From contig CACYKP010000029.1 in the NCBI GenBank assembly GCA_902775025.1, forward strand, positions 1-32,923: DNA of 32,923 nucleotides. The letters run 5' to 3'. The stretch comes from an uncultured bacterium (GTDB lineage Bacteria; Cyanobacteriota; Vampirovibrionia; Gastranaerophilales; Gastranaerophilaceae). Under the pieces are notes generated by a model. The model was given only the letters and a program-made list of their open reading frames with translations, ran no database searches and was not told where the DNA came from. The position numbers and the translations under genes were made by a program. Positions 15,736 through 23,418 of the stretch are shown in pieces (position 1 is the stretch's first letter; each line of letters starts with the position of its first letter).

Positions 15736-16608
15736 ATGAGTACAAGTTTAGTTTTAGGTTTTTTTGACGGAGTACATAAAGCCCATAAGGCGGTAATAAC
15801 CTCTGCTTTAGAATTCTCTGATAATGTTGTTTTAATAACTTTCAAAGAAAGTCCCGCTGTTTATTTTGGAAAGGAAGAAGAATATATCTTATCAAGAAAA
15901 GATTCTCTTGAAAAAATAAAGAAGCTGGGAGTAAAAAACATTGTTGAACTTGATTTTTCAGAGATTGCAAACAAGAGTGCGGAAGAATATTTAAAGTATC
16001 TTATTGATACTTACAAACCTGTCTCTATATCAACAGGTTTTAATCATACTTTTGGACTTAATAAGTCAGGTAACGCAGAGTTTCTTAGGAACAATCAAGA
16101 TAAATACAAGTACAAATACATTTGCTTACCGCCCGTAAAAGACGGAAATAACATAATAAGTTCTTCTTTAATAAGAAATTATTTAAAAGAAGGTAAGGTT
16201 GATAAGGCAAACAGTCTTTTAGAAACCAATTTTATATTAGAAGGTACTGTTGTACACGGTGCAAAAATCGGAAGAACAATAGGTTTTCCTACTGCCAATA
16301 TAAATTACCCGAATGAAATTGTAAAACTGCCATTCGGTGTATATTGCGTCTCCCTCGCTTTTCTGGAGAGGGAAGGGGTGAGGGGACAATTAAAATCCGC
16401 AATTATGAATTGGGGAATGAAGCCAACCGTCCATAATACTGTAGAACCGATAGTTGAGGTGCATATTTTAGATTTTGATGGTGATTTGTACGGCAAGGAT
16501 ATAAGAGTAGAAGTTTTAAAACAAATAAGACCTGAACAAAAATTCAGCAGTCTGGAAGACTTAAAAAAGCAAATTAAAAAGGATATTAAAGAATGCTCAG
16601 AGTTGTAA
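15736..16608 (+). CDS. ribF: Bifunctional riboflavin kinase / FAD synthetase RibF
   Basis: 290 residues (family about 300). It phosphorylates riboflavin to FMN and adenylates FMN to FAD. The N-terminal nucleotidyltransferase has GFFDGVHKAH (8-17, HxGH-like as HKAH), SISTGFNHTFG and SSSLIRNYLKEG. The kinase domain starts near 165 with EGTVVHGAKIGRTIGFPTANI. After FGVYCV a family-1 repeat has inserted about six to ten extra residues (SLAFLEREGVRGQL) before AIMNWGMKPTV, in the loop where other RibF proteins have a short turn. IVEVHILDFDGDLYGKDIRVE closes the domain. It overlaps the next gene by 16 nt. Confidence 0.92.
   Translation: MSTSLVLGFFDGVHKAHKAVITSALEFSDNVVLITFKESPAVYFGKEEEYILSRKDSLEKIKKLGVKNIVELDFSEIANKSAEEYLKYLIDTYKPVSISTGFNHTFGLNKSGNAEFLRNNQDKYKYKYICLPPVKDGNNIISSSLIRNYLKEGKVDKANSLLETNFILEGTVVHGAKIGRTIGFPTANINYPNEIVKLPFGVYCVSLAFLEREGVRGQLKSAIMNWGMKPTVHNTVEPIVEVHILDFDGDLYGKDIRVEVLKQIRPEQKFSSLEDLKKQIKKDIKECSEL
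16349..16386 (+). repeat. Family-1 repeat inserted in frame in ribF
   Basis: CTCCCTC and GAGAGGGA flank a short loop, followed by AGGGGTGAGGGG, the same right end as the copies at 2411 and 9219. It is fully translated in the RibF frame. Confidence 0.65.
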
Positions 16609-17546
16609 TTATAGGATACGGGGGAATGTTTACCAATTTAATCGCAGGAGCGCTTGATGCAAATTGTGAGATAGTCGGTGTCTTAAGAAAAGAAATGGTT
16701 CAATATAATCCTATAATAAGAAAGATAAAAGATATTCTTTGTCCTTCTCTTGATTACAATTATATAAAAAGCTACAATTTACCGGAGATACACGCAAGAG
16801 GGGTAAATACAGAAAAATTTAAAAAAGCGATTTTAAAACTTAATCCTGATATTATTTTTGTCGGTTCTTGGGGAGAACTTATAAAAAAAGAGATTTATGA
16901 TATTCCTAAAATTGCAACAATTAATGCGCATCCTTCGCTCCTTCCAAAATACAGAGGCCCGAATCCGTATTATTGGGTTATAAAAAATCAAGAGCAATCA
17001 AGCGGTGTATCTTTTCACCTTGTTGACGGAGATTATGATACAGGTGCAATTTTAGCACAGGAAGAAATCAAGGTTTATCCCTCTGATACCGGAAAAACCT
17101 TGAAAGAAAGAACTGTTTTGACTGCAAGAGGTGTTGTTTGTGAGCTTCTGAAGGATTTGAGTGAGGATATAATTATTCCGCTAACTCAAAGTGATGATAA
17201 ATCTACCTATTATTCTCAGCCTTGTGATTTTGAGCTCGATTTTTCAAAGAGTGCGGAAGAAAATTATGCAAAAATACGAGCAATCCACCCTTGGGGTGAA
17301 GCATATTTTTATCACGAGTGCACTTGTTTTTCAGCTTTTGTTCATGGAAGTGAAGTTATTGAAAATAAAACTTTTTATACAGAACCAAAAACTGTTACAA
17401 ATTTAGATACAGATAATAAAATAATTGATGTTCTTTGCGGAGACGGCAAAGTATTAAGAATAAGAACAGAGCATTATAACAAATACGACAGGCCATTTAC
17501 AAAAAATTATTTAAAACGTGAAATAAAAATTGGTAAAATAATATAA
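16593..17546 (+). CDS. Formyltransferase-family protein (methionyl-tRNA formyltransferase-like)
   Basis: 317 residues, the size of Fmt (about 310-315). The N-terminal Rossmann start VVIIGYGGMFTNL leads to the formyl-tetrahydrofolate transferase core: INAHPSLLPKYRGPNPYYW with the catalytic Asn and His, GVSFHLVDGDYDTGAIL with the catalytic Asp, and a C-terminal beta domain (about 210-310). Fmt formylates initiator Met-tRNA; sugar formyltransferases share these motifs, and the replacement of the usual NLHxSLLP by NAHPSLLP keeps that choice open. It overlaps ribF by 16 nt and its start lies inside ribF, so they form one operon. Confidence 0.75.
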   Translation: MLRVVIIGYGGMFTNLIAGALDANCEIVGVLRKEMVQYNPIIRKIKDILCPSLDYNYIKSYNLPEIHARGVNTEKFKKAILKLNPDIIFVGSWGELIKKEIYDIPKIATINAHPSLLPKYRGPNPYYWVIKNQEQSSGVSFHLVDGDYDTGAILAQEEIKVYPSDTGKTLKERTVLTARGVVCELLKDLSEDIIIPLTQSDDKSTYYSQPCDFELDFSKSAEENYAKIRAIHPWGEAYFYHECTCFSAFVHGSEVIENKTFYTEPKTVTNLDTDNKIIDVLCGDGKVLRIRTEHYNKYDRPFTKNYLKREIKIGKII

Positions 17547-17962
17547 AAAATTACAATAATGGTATGTCAAAAAAATTTGTGCAATCAAAAAAATTATCGG
17601 ACAAAAACAGCGCATTCTTAAAACTTTGTGCTTGTTGAATTTTAGCCGTGCGGTTCTTACGATACTAAAGCGGAAGAATCTAAAAAAAATACCCATAAGT
17701 GTAATATTTACAATAAAAAGGTTGAAATTTTTTTTTGTTTGGTTTAATATGTGGTTGACATATTTTTCGTATGATTACTTATCCAAACCGGAGTGCGGGG
17801 AATATTTAAGATAGTCGCCTAACAAGTTCTTAAGGCAATTGGTAAAAAAGAATTTAGGAAAGACGCTTTTATTGGAACCAAACGAGAACATAGCGAAACC
17901 GTAGTGAGGATTTTTCTTGGTAGTTGTAGGAAAAACCATTTACAAAAAAGATGAGGATTTCA
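17547..17962 (+). promoter_or_regulatory. Long, possibly structured leader upstream of the lytic transglycosylase
   Basis: About 415 nt with no credible gene. A consensus -35 TTGACA (17755-17760) is followed by a poor -10 (TACTTA). Downstream DNA is more G-rich than usual for this genome, with GGAGTGCGGGGAA (17791-17803), a GCCT/AGGC stem (17817-17838), and CGAAACCGTAGTGAGGA (17896-17912). Short pieces recall the ydaO/c-di-AMP riboswitch, which often precedes wall hydrolases, but the key CAGCUAACCUCG-type element is absent, so I do not call it. Up to about 17700 I see only AT-rich filler. Confidence 0.35.
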
Positions 17963-18583
17963 ATGATTAGAAAGACAGTCATAACTGTTATTGCATTGTT
18001 AACCATGGCAACTTTACAAGCACCGTCTGCTCAAATATCTGAAGACATGGTTAAAGAAACGATAATCAAGCATTCAATAGAAATGAATGTCGATCCTGCT
18101 TTGGCGCTAAGTATTGCAAAGAAAGAATCAGGCTTTAGGCACGAACTTAAAAGCAGGCACGGTGCGGTCGGCGTTTTTCAGCTGCTTCCTTCTACTGCTA
18201 AAATTATGGGATATAACCCGTATTATTTAAGTGAAAACATAAAAGCAGGACTTACTTATTATAAAATGATGTATAAAATGTTTGGTTCTACCGAGCTTGC
18301 GCTTGCGGCATATAATGCAGGTCCCGGAAACGTAAGACGACATGGTGGCAGGATTCCTCCGTATGCGGAAACTAAAAGATTTGTAAATATTATAATGCAA
18401 GATTATCGTAACCAAAAAAAGAATCCGGATCCTGCAATTGCAAGAATAAAAAAACAAAAATCTATTGCGTTACCTATAAAAACTAATGAAGAAGTGAATA
18501 AAGCTCCAAAAGATTTTGAACTTCCTCAATTAAACGAAATCCCAGAACTCAAGAATTCAGATCCTGTTATGGAGATTTTGTAA
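17963..18583 (+). CDS. Exported lytic transglycosylase (SLT domain)
   Basis: 206 residues from ATG 17963, preceded by TGAGGA 6 nt upstream; an earlier ATG at 17951 is the one that forms part of this Shine-Dalgarno. A signal peptide covers residues 1-23. The SLT fold cleaves peptidoglycan glycan strands to 1,6-anhydro ends: the catalytic Glu is in AKKESGF (E55), followed by GAVGVFQLLPSTA and the signature ALAAYNAGPGNVRRHGG and PYAETKRFV. A Pro/Glu/Lys-rich tail of about 60 residues follows. It looks monocistronic, ended by the hairpin at 18613. Confidence 0.92.
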   Translation: MIRKTVITVIALLTMATLQAPSAQISEDMVKETIIKHSIEMNVDPALALSIAKKESGFRHELKSRHGAVGVFQLLPSTAKIMGYNPYYLSENIKAGLTYYKMMYKMFGSTELALAAYNAGPGNVRRHGGRIPPYAETKRFVNIIMQDYRNQKKNPDPAIARIKKQKSIALPIKTNEEVNKAPKDFELPQLNEIPELKNSDPVMEIL

Positions 18584-18612
18584 TATAGTTTTTAAAAATT
18601 TATTAATAGCGA

Positions 18613-18643
18613 GGCGGTTTTTGAGGTACTCTCAAAAACCGCC
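18613..18643. terminator. Bidirectional hairpin terminator between convergent genes
   Basis: GGCGGTTTTTGAG and CTCAAAAACCGCC pair over 13 bp with a 5-nt loop. The T-run is weak on the plus side. It serves the lytic transglycosylase and possibly the convergent gene at 18664. Confidence 0.75.
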
Positions 18644-18663
18644 TACTAATTCTTATGTTCTTA

Positions 18664-19098
18664 TTATGATTTCTTGCTTTTAATAAAATCTACAACTTTA
18701 TCATAAGAGTTATTCTTGACCCATTTACAAGCTTTATAGCAAGGCTCGGTTACTTTATCCGCATATTTTAAAACATCTTTAACTTTTTCATTTTTTATAT
18801 ATTTGTTGACAACATCATATTTTTTAGCTAACCCTAAGAGACCTACAATAACAGCTGCCGTTCCTAACAGTGCCCCGAATGTACCCAATGCGGATTTGTT
18901 CTCGTTAGGTTCTGTATAAGCATATTCTTGTCCTCTAAAACATACTGTATCACATTTTGGCTCTTCGCTTAAGAAAATAGAATCCTGCTTTTTTCTTGCG
19001 CCGACTCCGCCGGTTGTTTCTTGTTTTGCAGTATCTATTTGTCTTTCGCCAACGCTTCCTGCTGATTCACCGCCTCTAAAACTTACTGTCATTGCCAT
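18664..19098 (-). CDS. Small one-span membrane protein with 'SFRG' motif
   Basis: 144 residues; the ATG at 19098 is chosen because TTGGAGGT lies 5 nt upstream. Residues 1-12 read MAMTVSFRGGES, and a second related motif, TVCFRGQEYAY, occurs near 51-61. A hydrophobic helix (about 70-93, GTFGALLGTAAVIVGLLGLAKK) follows, then a Lys-rich C-terminal part with two Cys (EPCYKACKW). The SFRG/SFKG start recurs in other unknown genes of this window. Function unknown. Confidence 0.7.
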   Translation of the reverse strand: MAMTVSFRGGESAGSVGERQIDTAKQETTGGVGARKKQDSIFLSEEPKCDTVCFRGQEYAYTEPNENKSALGTFGALLGTAAVIVGLLGLAKKYDVVNKYIKNEKVKDVLKYADKVTEPCYKACKWVKNNSYDKVVDFIKSKKS

Positions 19099-19194
19099 AC
19101 AAACCTCCAAACGAGTTTTTCACACATCTTCTATTACATGAAAAACATTTTTTTTTCGGAAATTGCTTAATTTTAATATGTTTGTTACAAATCT

Positions 19195-19830
19195 TTACAA
19201 TAAGTTTTTTCGTCTTTCTTCCAGCTGTATTTTGAAGCATATTTGGGAAATGTAGTCCAAGTCTGGTTCTTTTAAATCTACAAATTGGAATGATGCTTTT
19301 TTAATATTATCATCGTTATCGGTTCTCACATATTTTGCTTTTACTTCAATTATCTTATTTTGTAAAAACAAAGAGAGGATAACCTCTTCCGGAAAATCAA
19401 TCTCGTTATCTAATTCAATACGAACGCCTTTTGCGGATAGATCATAAGTTAATGCGGAAAGGCTATGCTCTTGTTCTTCTTTTACATAAGTTATATTAAT
19501 GTTTTCCTGCAATTTTACTCTGAAATATTCTCTGTTTTGTTGGTATTCCATCTCTTCGGGTTTTCGCATAGTAAAAAGAATATATGGTTCCTCAAACTCT
19601 ACTTTTTTTAAAACAGTTTTTGCTTTATATAAACCGTTATCACAGGCAATTCCGAGTTCTACTTCTTGAGGAGCGGGAATATTAAGAGCCTCCTCACTTT
19701 TTGTGCTTACCAAAAACTCTAATTCGCCGATAAACCTTACTGCGGCCTTTGTATAATGAGCAAAATTGTCATTATCCAAATAATTAATTTTTACATAATT
19801 TATGCTTTCTTTGCTTAAATCAAACTTCAT
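19195..19830 (-). CDS. PilZ-domain cyclic-di-GMP receptor, YcgR-like
   Basis: 211 residues. The N-terminal half (1-90) resembles the YcgR-type flexible domain in position and size. The C-terminal PilZ domain has both c-di-GMP-binding motifs: RxxxR in NREYFRV (R100, R104) and DxSxxG in YDLSAKG (D130 to G135). YcgR-type proteins slow the flagellar motor when c-di-GMP rises; other PilZ proteins act on polysaccharide or pili, so the target is not certain. Its ATG overlaps the stop of the upstream small gene as ATGA, which implies translational coupling. There is no convincing Shine-Dalgarno. Confidence 0.88.
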   Translation of the reverse strand: MKFDLSKESINYVKINYLDNDNFAHYTKAAVRFIGELEFLVSTKSEEALNIPAPQEVELGIACDNGLYKAKTVLKKVEFEEPYILFTMRKPEEMEYQQNREYFRVKLQENINITYVKEEQEHSLSALTYDLSAKGVRIELDNEIDFPEEVILSLFLQNKIIEVKAKYVRTDNDDNIKKASFQFVDLKEPDLDYISQICFKIQLEERRKNLL

Positions 19831-20030
19831 TTAATTCTCGTAACTTTTCCGTTTTTCATTTTATAAGTGTGCACTTTTTTGCCGTTATTATCATACTGAA
19901 CAATATCACCCTTCCAATTCTTTTTAAAAATACCTCTTGGAATACTGCCAGTTTTGTACGTTCTAGCTTTTGCACTAACACAAACTACAGAGAATGATAA
20001 TATTATCAATAATATAAGCAGCCTTTTCAT
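19827..20030 (-). CDS. Small exported protein upstream of the PilZ gene
   Basis: 67 residues: a signal peptide (MKRLLILLIILSFSVVCVSA), then a short basic body with Tyr/Gly strands (GDIVQYDNNGKKVHTYKMKNG), reminiscent of one or two repeats of a toxin/MORN-like strand but too short to assign. The ATG lies 7 nt after an extended -10 (TGATATAAT), so the message is predicted to be leaderless. The 4-nt overlap with the PilZ gene marks a two-gene operon. Confidence 0.7.
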   Translation of the reverse strand: MKRLLILLIILSFSVVCVSAKARTYKTGSIPRGIFKKNWKGDIVQYDNNGKKVHTYKMKNGKVTRIK

Positions 20031-20036
20031 GCCACA

Positions 20037-20045
20037 ATTATATCA
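20037..20045 (-). promoter_or_regulatory. Extended -10 of the leaderless small exported gene
   Basis: TGATATAAT on the minus strand; the ATG at 20030 is 7 nt past its end. It faces away from the TATAAT at 20077, so the two leaderless genes diverge from a 58-nt gap. Confidence 0.65.
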
Positions 20046-20076
20046 TATTTTTTGCATTTGGACAGTCCGTTTGTAT

Positions 20077-20082
20077 TATAAT
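20077..20082 (+). promoter_or_regulatory. -10 of the leaderless HAD phosphatase gene
   Basis: TATAAT with the ATG at 20089, exactly 7 nt after its end. No Shine-Dalgarno is possible within the predicted transcript. Confidence 0.6.
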
Positions 20083-20088
20083 TATAAT

Positions 20089-20787
20089 ATGCAGGGAATA
20101 ATTTTTGACTTTAACGGAACTTTATATTGGGACTCGCAACTTCATTATGATGCGTGGAGAGAATATTCTGCGCTTTTAAGAGATAAACCTTTTACAGATG
20201 AAGAAATGAGAGAAAGAATGTTCGGACACACAAATTCGGACATTATTGAATACCTGATTGGTAAAAAACCTTCTCAAGAAATGGTTGAAAAATACGGTAA
20301 AGAAAAAGAAGCAGTTTACCGTAAAAGATGTCTTTTAAATCCGGAAAAATTCAAATTGGCTGACGGAGCCATAGAGTTATTAGACTATTTAAAAGAACAT
20401 AATATCCCAAGAACAATTGCTACGATGTCAGAATGGGATAATGTTGAATTTTATATAAAAGAATTTCATCTGGAAAAATGGTTTGATATTGATAAAATTG
20501 TGTATTCAGACGGAACAATTCCTGGAAAACCGGCTCCTGATATATTCCTGATTGCAGCAAAAAAGATAGGATTAAATCCGAATGATTGTGTAGTTGTCGA
20601 GGACGCAATAGCAGGAATAAATTCAGCAAGAAGCGCAGGAATAGGAAATATTATTGCAATCGCATCATTAGAGCCTGTTGAATTCTATCAAAAAATGGAA
20701 GGTGTCAGCCAAGTAATTCAGAGCTTTTACGAGTTCCCGCGTTCTATTTTTAATTCTCCGCTTTTGGCGGTTTCGTCTCAATCTTAG
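20089..20787 (+). CDS. HAD-superfamily phosphatase / phosphoglucomutase-like
   Basis: 232 residues from ATG 20089; a longer in-frame start at 19954 would run across the promoter and an AT-rich stretch, so I reject it. HAD motif I reads DFNGT (D7 to T11): the nucleophile D7 is kept but the second Asp, the usual acid/base, is Asn. A helical cap follows (about 15-85), then motif II TMSEWD with its Thr, the motif III Lys in GKPAP, and the motif IV acids in VVEDAIAGINSA. This is a beta-phosphoglucomutase/sugar-phosphatase-type subfamily. DFNGT also occurs in active-looking relatives I recall, so I do not call it inactive. Its last 38 nt overlap the convergent gene at 20750. Confidence 0.85.
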   Translation: MQGIIFDFNGTLYWDSQLHYDAWREYSALLRDKPFTDEEMRERMFGHTNSDIIEYLIGKKPSQEMVEKYGKEKEAVYRKRCLLNPEKFKLADGAIELLDYLKEHNIPRTIATMSEWDNVEFYIKEFHLEKWFDIDKIVYSDGTIPGKPAPDIFLIAAKKIGLNPNDCVVVEDAIAGINSARSAGIGNIIAIASLEPVEFYQKMEGVSQVIQSFYEFPRSIFNSPLLAVSSQS

Positions 20788-21175
20788 ATTTTTTGTGGAA
20801 AATTTTATTCCATAATTTTGTTATACCTGTTTTCTTCGCTAACCAAGATGCGCCTTGACCGATTTTTCTTCCGATAGGTGCAATAACATTATCAAATACA
20901 GGTTTTATTACCCCCTTAAATGCAGCAGAAGCAAACGGAACAATAACATCTTTACCTAGCCAGCTGAATAACTTACATGCCCCTTTAAAAATCAAAGGCA
21001 TAAAAGGAATAGCAGCCATTCCTACAGCCATACCGAGCATGCAGCCGGTACTTGGAAATGCTGTGAAACAACTGTTTATATAATTATTCCGACAACAACA
21101 ACCTCCGAGTGTATATGTATTTTTATACACTGTATCACCATTAAAATTGATTGTTGTGCTTATAGTGTCCGCCAT
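20750..21175 (-). CDS. Small Cys-rich membrane-associated protein with 'NFNG' motif
   Basis: 141 residues, not recognised. The N-terminus (TTINFNGDTVY) resembles the SFRG/SFKG starts of nearby unknown genes. Cys triplet GGCCCRN and two later Cys are followed by a small-residue helix (GMAVGMAAIPFMPLIFKGA, about 52-70), a Gly/Ala amphipathic part and a Lys-rich tail. AAGGA lies about 10 nt before the ATG. It overlaps the 3' end of the HAD gene by 38 nt in the convergent direction, so the two mRNAs could pair. Confidence 0.65.
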   Translation of the reverse strand: MADTISTTINFNGDTVYKNTYTLGGCCCRNNYINSCFTAFPSTGCMLGMAVGMAAIPFMPLIFKGACKLFSWLGKDVIVPFASAAFKGVIKPVFDNVIAPIGRKIGQGASWLAKKTGITKLWNKIFHKKSKIETKPPKAEN

Positions 21176-21381
21176 GGAAATATAATCCTTTTTATACTTT
21201 CTCTGTATATTTAAAGTATATAAAAGATAAATAATTGCATGTTTTTGGGGAAATGTTAATAAAAATTTACAATTAGTGGCGGCGAAATATGAAAATGGTT
21301 AGAAAATATGCGTTTAGGGTTTGCAATTTTCTGCGGAATCTGAAGAATTATTATAAACTACTCTATTTATAAGTCTGATAA

Positions 21382-22755
21382 TCAATATTCTTCAGTTATA
21401 TATGTAGCAGAAAATTTATACGCTTCAAGGGTTTTAGAAAAATAATTAGGAGGAAGTCCTGCCTTCTCTTTTAACGAATTCAAAAATACTTCTCTGTCAG
21501 GCAGTTGTTCCCATACAACAGGAAGATAAACAGCTCTTTTTTCTCCTTCGGCAATAATAATACCGTAAGGGTTAATTTTTGATAATAAATCTCTTTCATC
21601 TTTGAATTTTATACGTTCAATAGAAGATAGAATTGAAACGGATATTTCAATATTTTCAAGCTCATCTATAGTAAGAGGTATGAACCTTGGATCTTGAAAT
21701 CCTGCATTTTTAGCATTATCAATCAAATCTAAGATAAGCGGTTTTGTCGGATAAATAGAACCAATACACCCTCTCAATTGCCCGTTAAGCTTTATTGTAA
21801 CAAAAGAGGCTCCATATTCAAGCATAACAGGCGGAATATGATTTGGCTTAAATTCTTCTTGATTTATGGAATGCAAAATACTTTCTCTTACAATATCTAT
21901 GATGTATTTTTTGTAATATCGTTCAATGTATTCATTTCTGCTTCCCGAATACATGAACCACGAACCATATCCTACAACCTTGTCTTTTTCCTCGCTAATA
22001 TCCCCGGAATTGTACATTTCAGTTCTAATTAATGCGCAATCGTTGTTATTTGCAAATTCGACCAAACCTTTTATTCCGACTAGTCCGCAGGCTTGCTCGG
22101 TTTGTAAGCAGTCAATTTTTCCGGTTTCAATTATTGCTGCGGTATAATTATCAATTTGTCGGCATTGCTCTTGTGTATAATAATGGCTTAAATCCGAAGA
22201 TATTATAAAAGATGAGTTTTCCCAATACTCAGTTATAATATCTGTTATGAGTTTATAATCACATCTGCCGGTTAGAATTGGTATTAAACGAATTTTATGT
22301 CCTATTTTTTTTAAACTTTTTACAAAATCAATAGCATTTTGTTTCTGAGGATAAATTAAATTTTGCAGAAAAGGTAATTGAACTTCAATAGCGTGCTCTT
22401 GTTCAAAAGGTACATTTGACACAATTGCAGGATATTTTGAAGCAATTTCTTTAATAAGCCTGTTGTTTATTTCTATACTTCCAAGCGGTGTATCAAAGTA
22501 TGTATATTCAGGCATAGCAATATTTGTAAAAGTTTCATGATGCGAAGGTGCAATAATAAAAATGTTTTCGCTCGGTTCAAAATGCTGAAACCCTGCCATT
22601 GAACAATGCCCTGAATACATATAACCGGCATGAGGAACAATGATAGCTTTTGATCTAAAGTTAGGCTTTCCTTCTTTATATGAGTTTAATAATTGATTTA
22701 TTTCGTCGGAGGAGTCAGGATAATAACTTCCTGCGAAACTAGGTTCTTTATTCAT
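21382..22755 (-). CDS. Memo-AMMECR1 fusion (AmmeMemoRadiSam system proteins B and A)
   Basis: 457 residues joining two families usually encoded separately. The Memo part (about 1-285) has FAGSYYPDS, VPHAGYMYSGH (His), PSHHETF, EQEHAIEVQLPFL and SSDLSHYY, the ring of His residues typical of Memo/dioxygenase-like folds. The AMMECR1 part (about 286-457) has FVTIKLNGQLRGCIGSIYP, GFQDPRFIPLT and ISVLSSIE, its strongly conserved LRGCIGS core. In bacteria these two occur with a radical-SAM enzyme as the AmmeMemoRadiSam system, whose chemistry is poorly known; the radical-SAM partner is not in this window. The ATG lies 7 nt after TATAAT, so it is predicted leaderless. Confidence 0.9.
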   Translation of the reverse strand: MNKEPSFAGSYYPDSSDEINQLLNSYKEGKPNFRSKAIIVPHAGYMYSGHCSMAGFQHFEPSENIFIIAPSHHETFTNIAMPEYTYFDTPLGSIEINNRLIKEIASKYPAIVSNVPFEQEHAIEVQLPFLQNLIYPQKQNAIDFVKSLKKIGHKIRLIPILTGRCDYKLITDIITEYWENSSFIISSDLSHYYTQEQCRQIDNYTAAIIETGKIDCLQTEQACGLVGIKGLVEFANNNDCALIRTEMYNSGDISEEKDKVVGYGSWFMYSGSRNEYIERYYKKYIIDIVRESILHSINQEEFKPNHIPPVMLEYGASFVTIKLNGQLRGCIGSIYPTKPLILDLIDNAKNAGFQDPRFIPLTIDELENIEISVSILSSIERIKFKDERDLLSKINPYGIIIAEGEKRAVYLPVVWEQLPDREVFLNSLKEKAGLPPNYFSKTLEAYKFSATYITEEY

Positions 22756-22761
22756 AACGCT

Positions 22762-22767
22762 ATTATA
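22762..22767 (-). promoter_or_regulatory. -10 of the leaderless Memo-AMMECR1 gene
   Basis: TATAAT on the minus strand, ending 7 nt before the ATG at 22755. Confidence 0.6.
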
Positions 22768-22823
22768 GAATAATTTTTTTGTAATGGCAAAAAAAATTTT
22801 GTTTATGTTTTAAAAAAAGTATT

Positions 22824-23415
22824 ATGAATAATGTAAGTTTTAAAGGTTACTCAAATATTATATCTGCCAGAGGGGTTTTATACTACATATATAGCAATGA
22901 AGCTTGATGATGAAGGCGGACATGATGATTTGAGTACATATAAAAATCTTAGAAAATTAGCGGGATATCCGGAAGGATTAAAAGATGAAGACATTCTCAC
23001 CTTTACATACGTTACAGATAAGAAAATAAGTGAAGATTTCTTTTTCGGAGAAAAAAGTTTCTGTACCGGAGAACAATTAGAATATGCCCGTGAAAAACTT
23101 GTACCTAATATTCTCAGCAAGAAAAAGTATTCAAACTTTGAAATTGTTCATCTTAAAATATATACATTTCTCGCAGATTTAACAAAACGTCTGTCAAATG
23201 AAAAATTTGAAAAAGAAGATGAAAATATGAAAAGAGTTATACAAGTTCTGTTTTCGAATTTGCAAAAAATAAACAAACTGGGATTTAGATTATTTGATGG
23301 AAAAGAAGCTTTTGAATTCACTTCTGTAGGTTGTTTAAAACACTTCAAATTTCAAAAAATAGCTTGGAAGTTTAACAGAAAAATTGCAGAAACAATGACT
23401 GAATTTTTCAGATAA
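22824..23415 (+). pseudogene. Unknown 'SFKG'-type protein, frameshifted near 22875
   Basis: The frame from ATG 22824 reads MNNVSFKGYSNIISARG and then ends shortly after 22900. The longer frame (openly readable through ATG 22897) is also open upstream and reads GFYTTYIAMKLDDEGG. A one-nt change in GGGGTTTT (about 22872-22879) would join them into about 196 residues, and the SFKG start is shared with other unknown genes here. The main part is hydrophilic and helical with Lys, Phe and Leu (residue runs such as KIYTFLADLTKRLSN), with no membrane segment. A larger piece might be missing at the junction. If not frameshifted, the gene starts at 22897 with 172 codons and no Shine-Dalgarno. Confidence 0.6.
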
Positions 23416-23418
23416 AAA

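Noticed and set aside
17626..17814. 62-codon plus-strand frame in the leader region
   Set aside because: No start signal, low complexity, and it ends within the leader of the lytic transglycosylase.
17787..17950. ydaO (c-di-AMP) riboswitch
   Set aside because: CGGGGAA and CGAAACCGU pieces are there but the essential GUCAGCUAACCUCG element and the GGGUGAAUCC stem are not.
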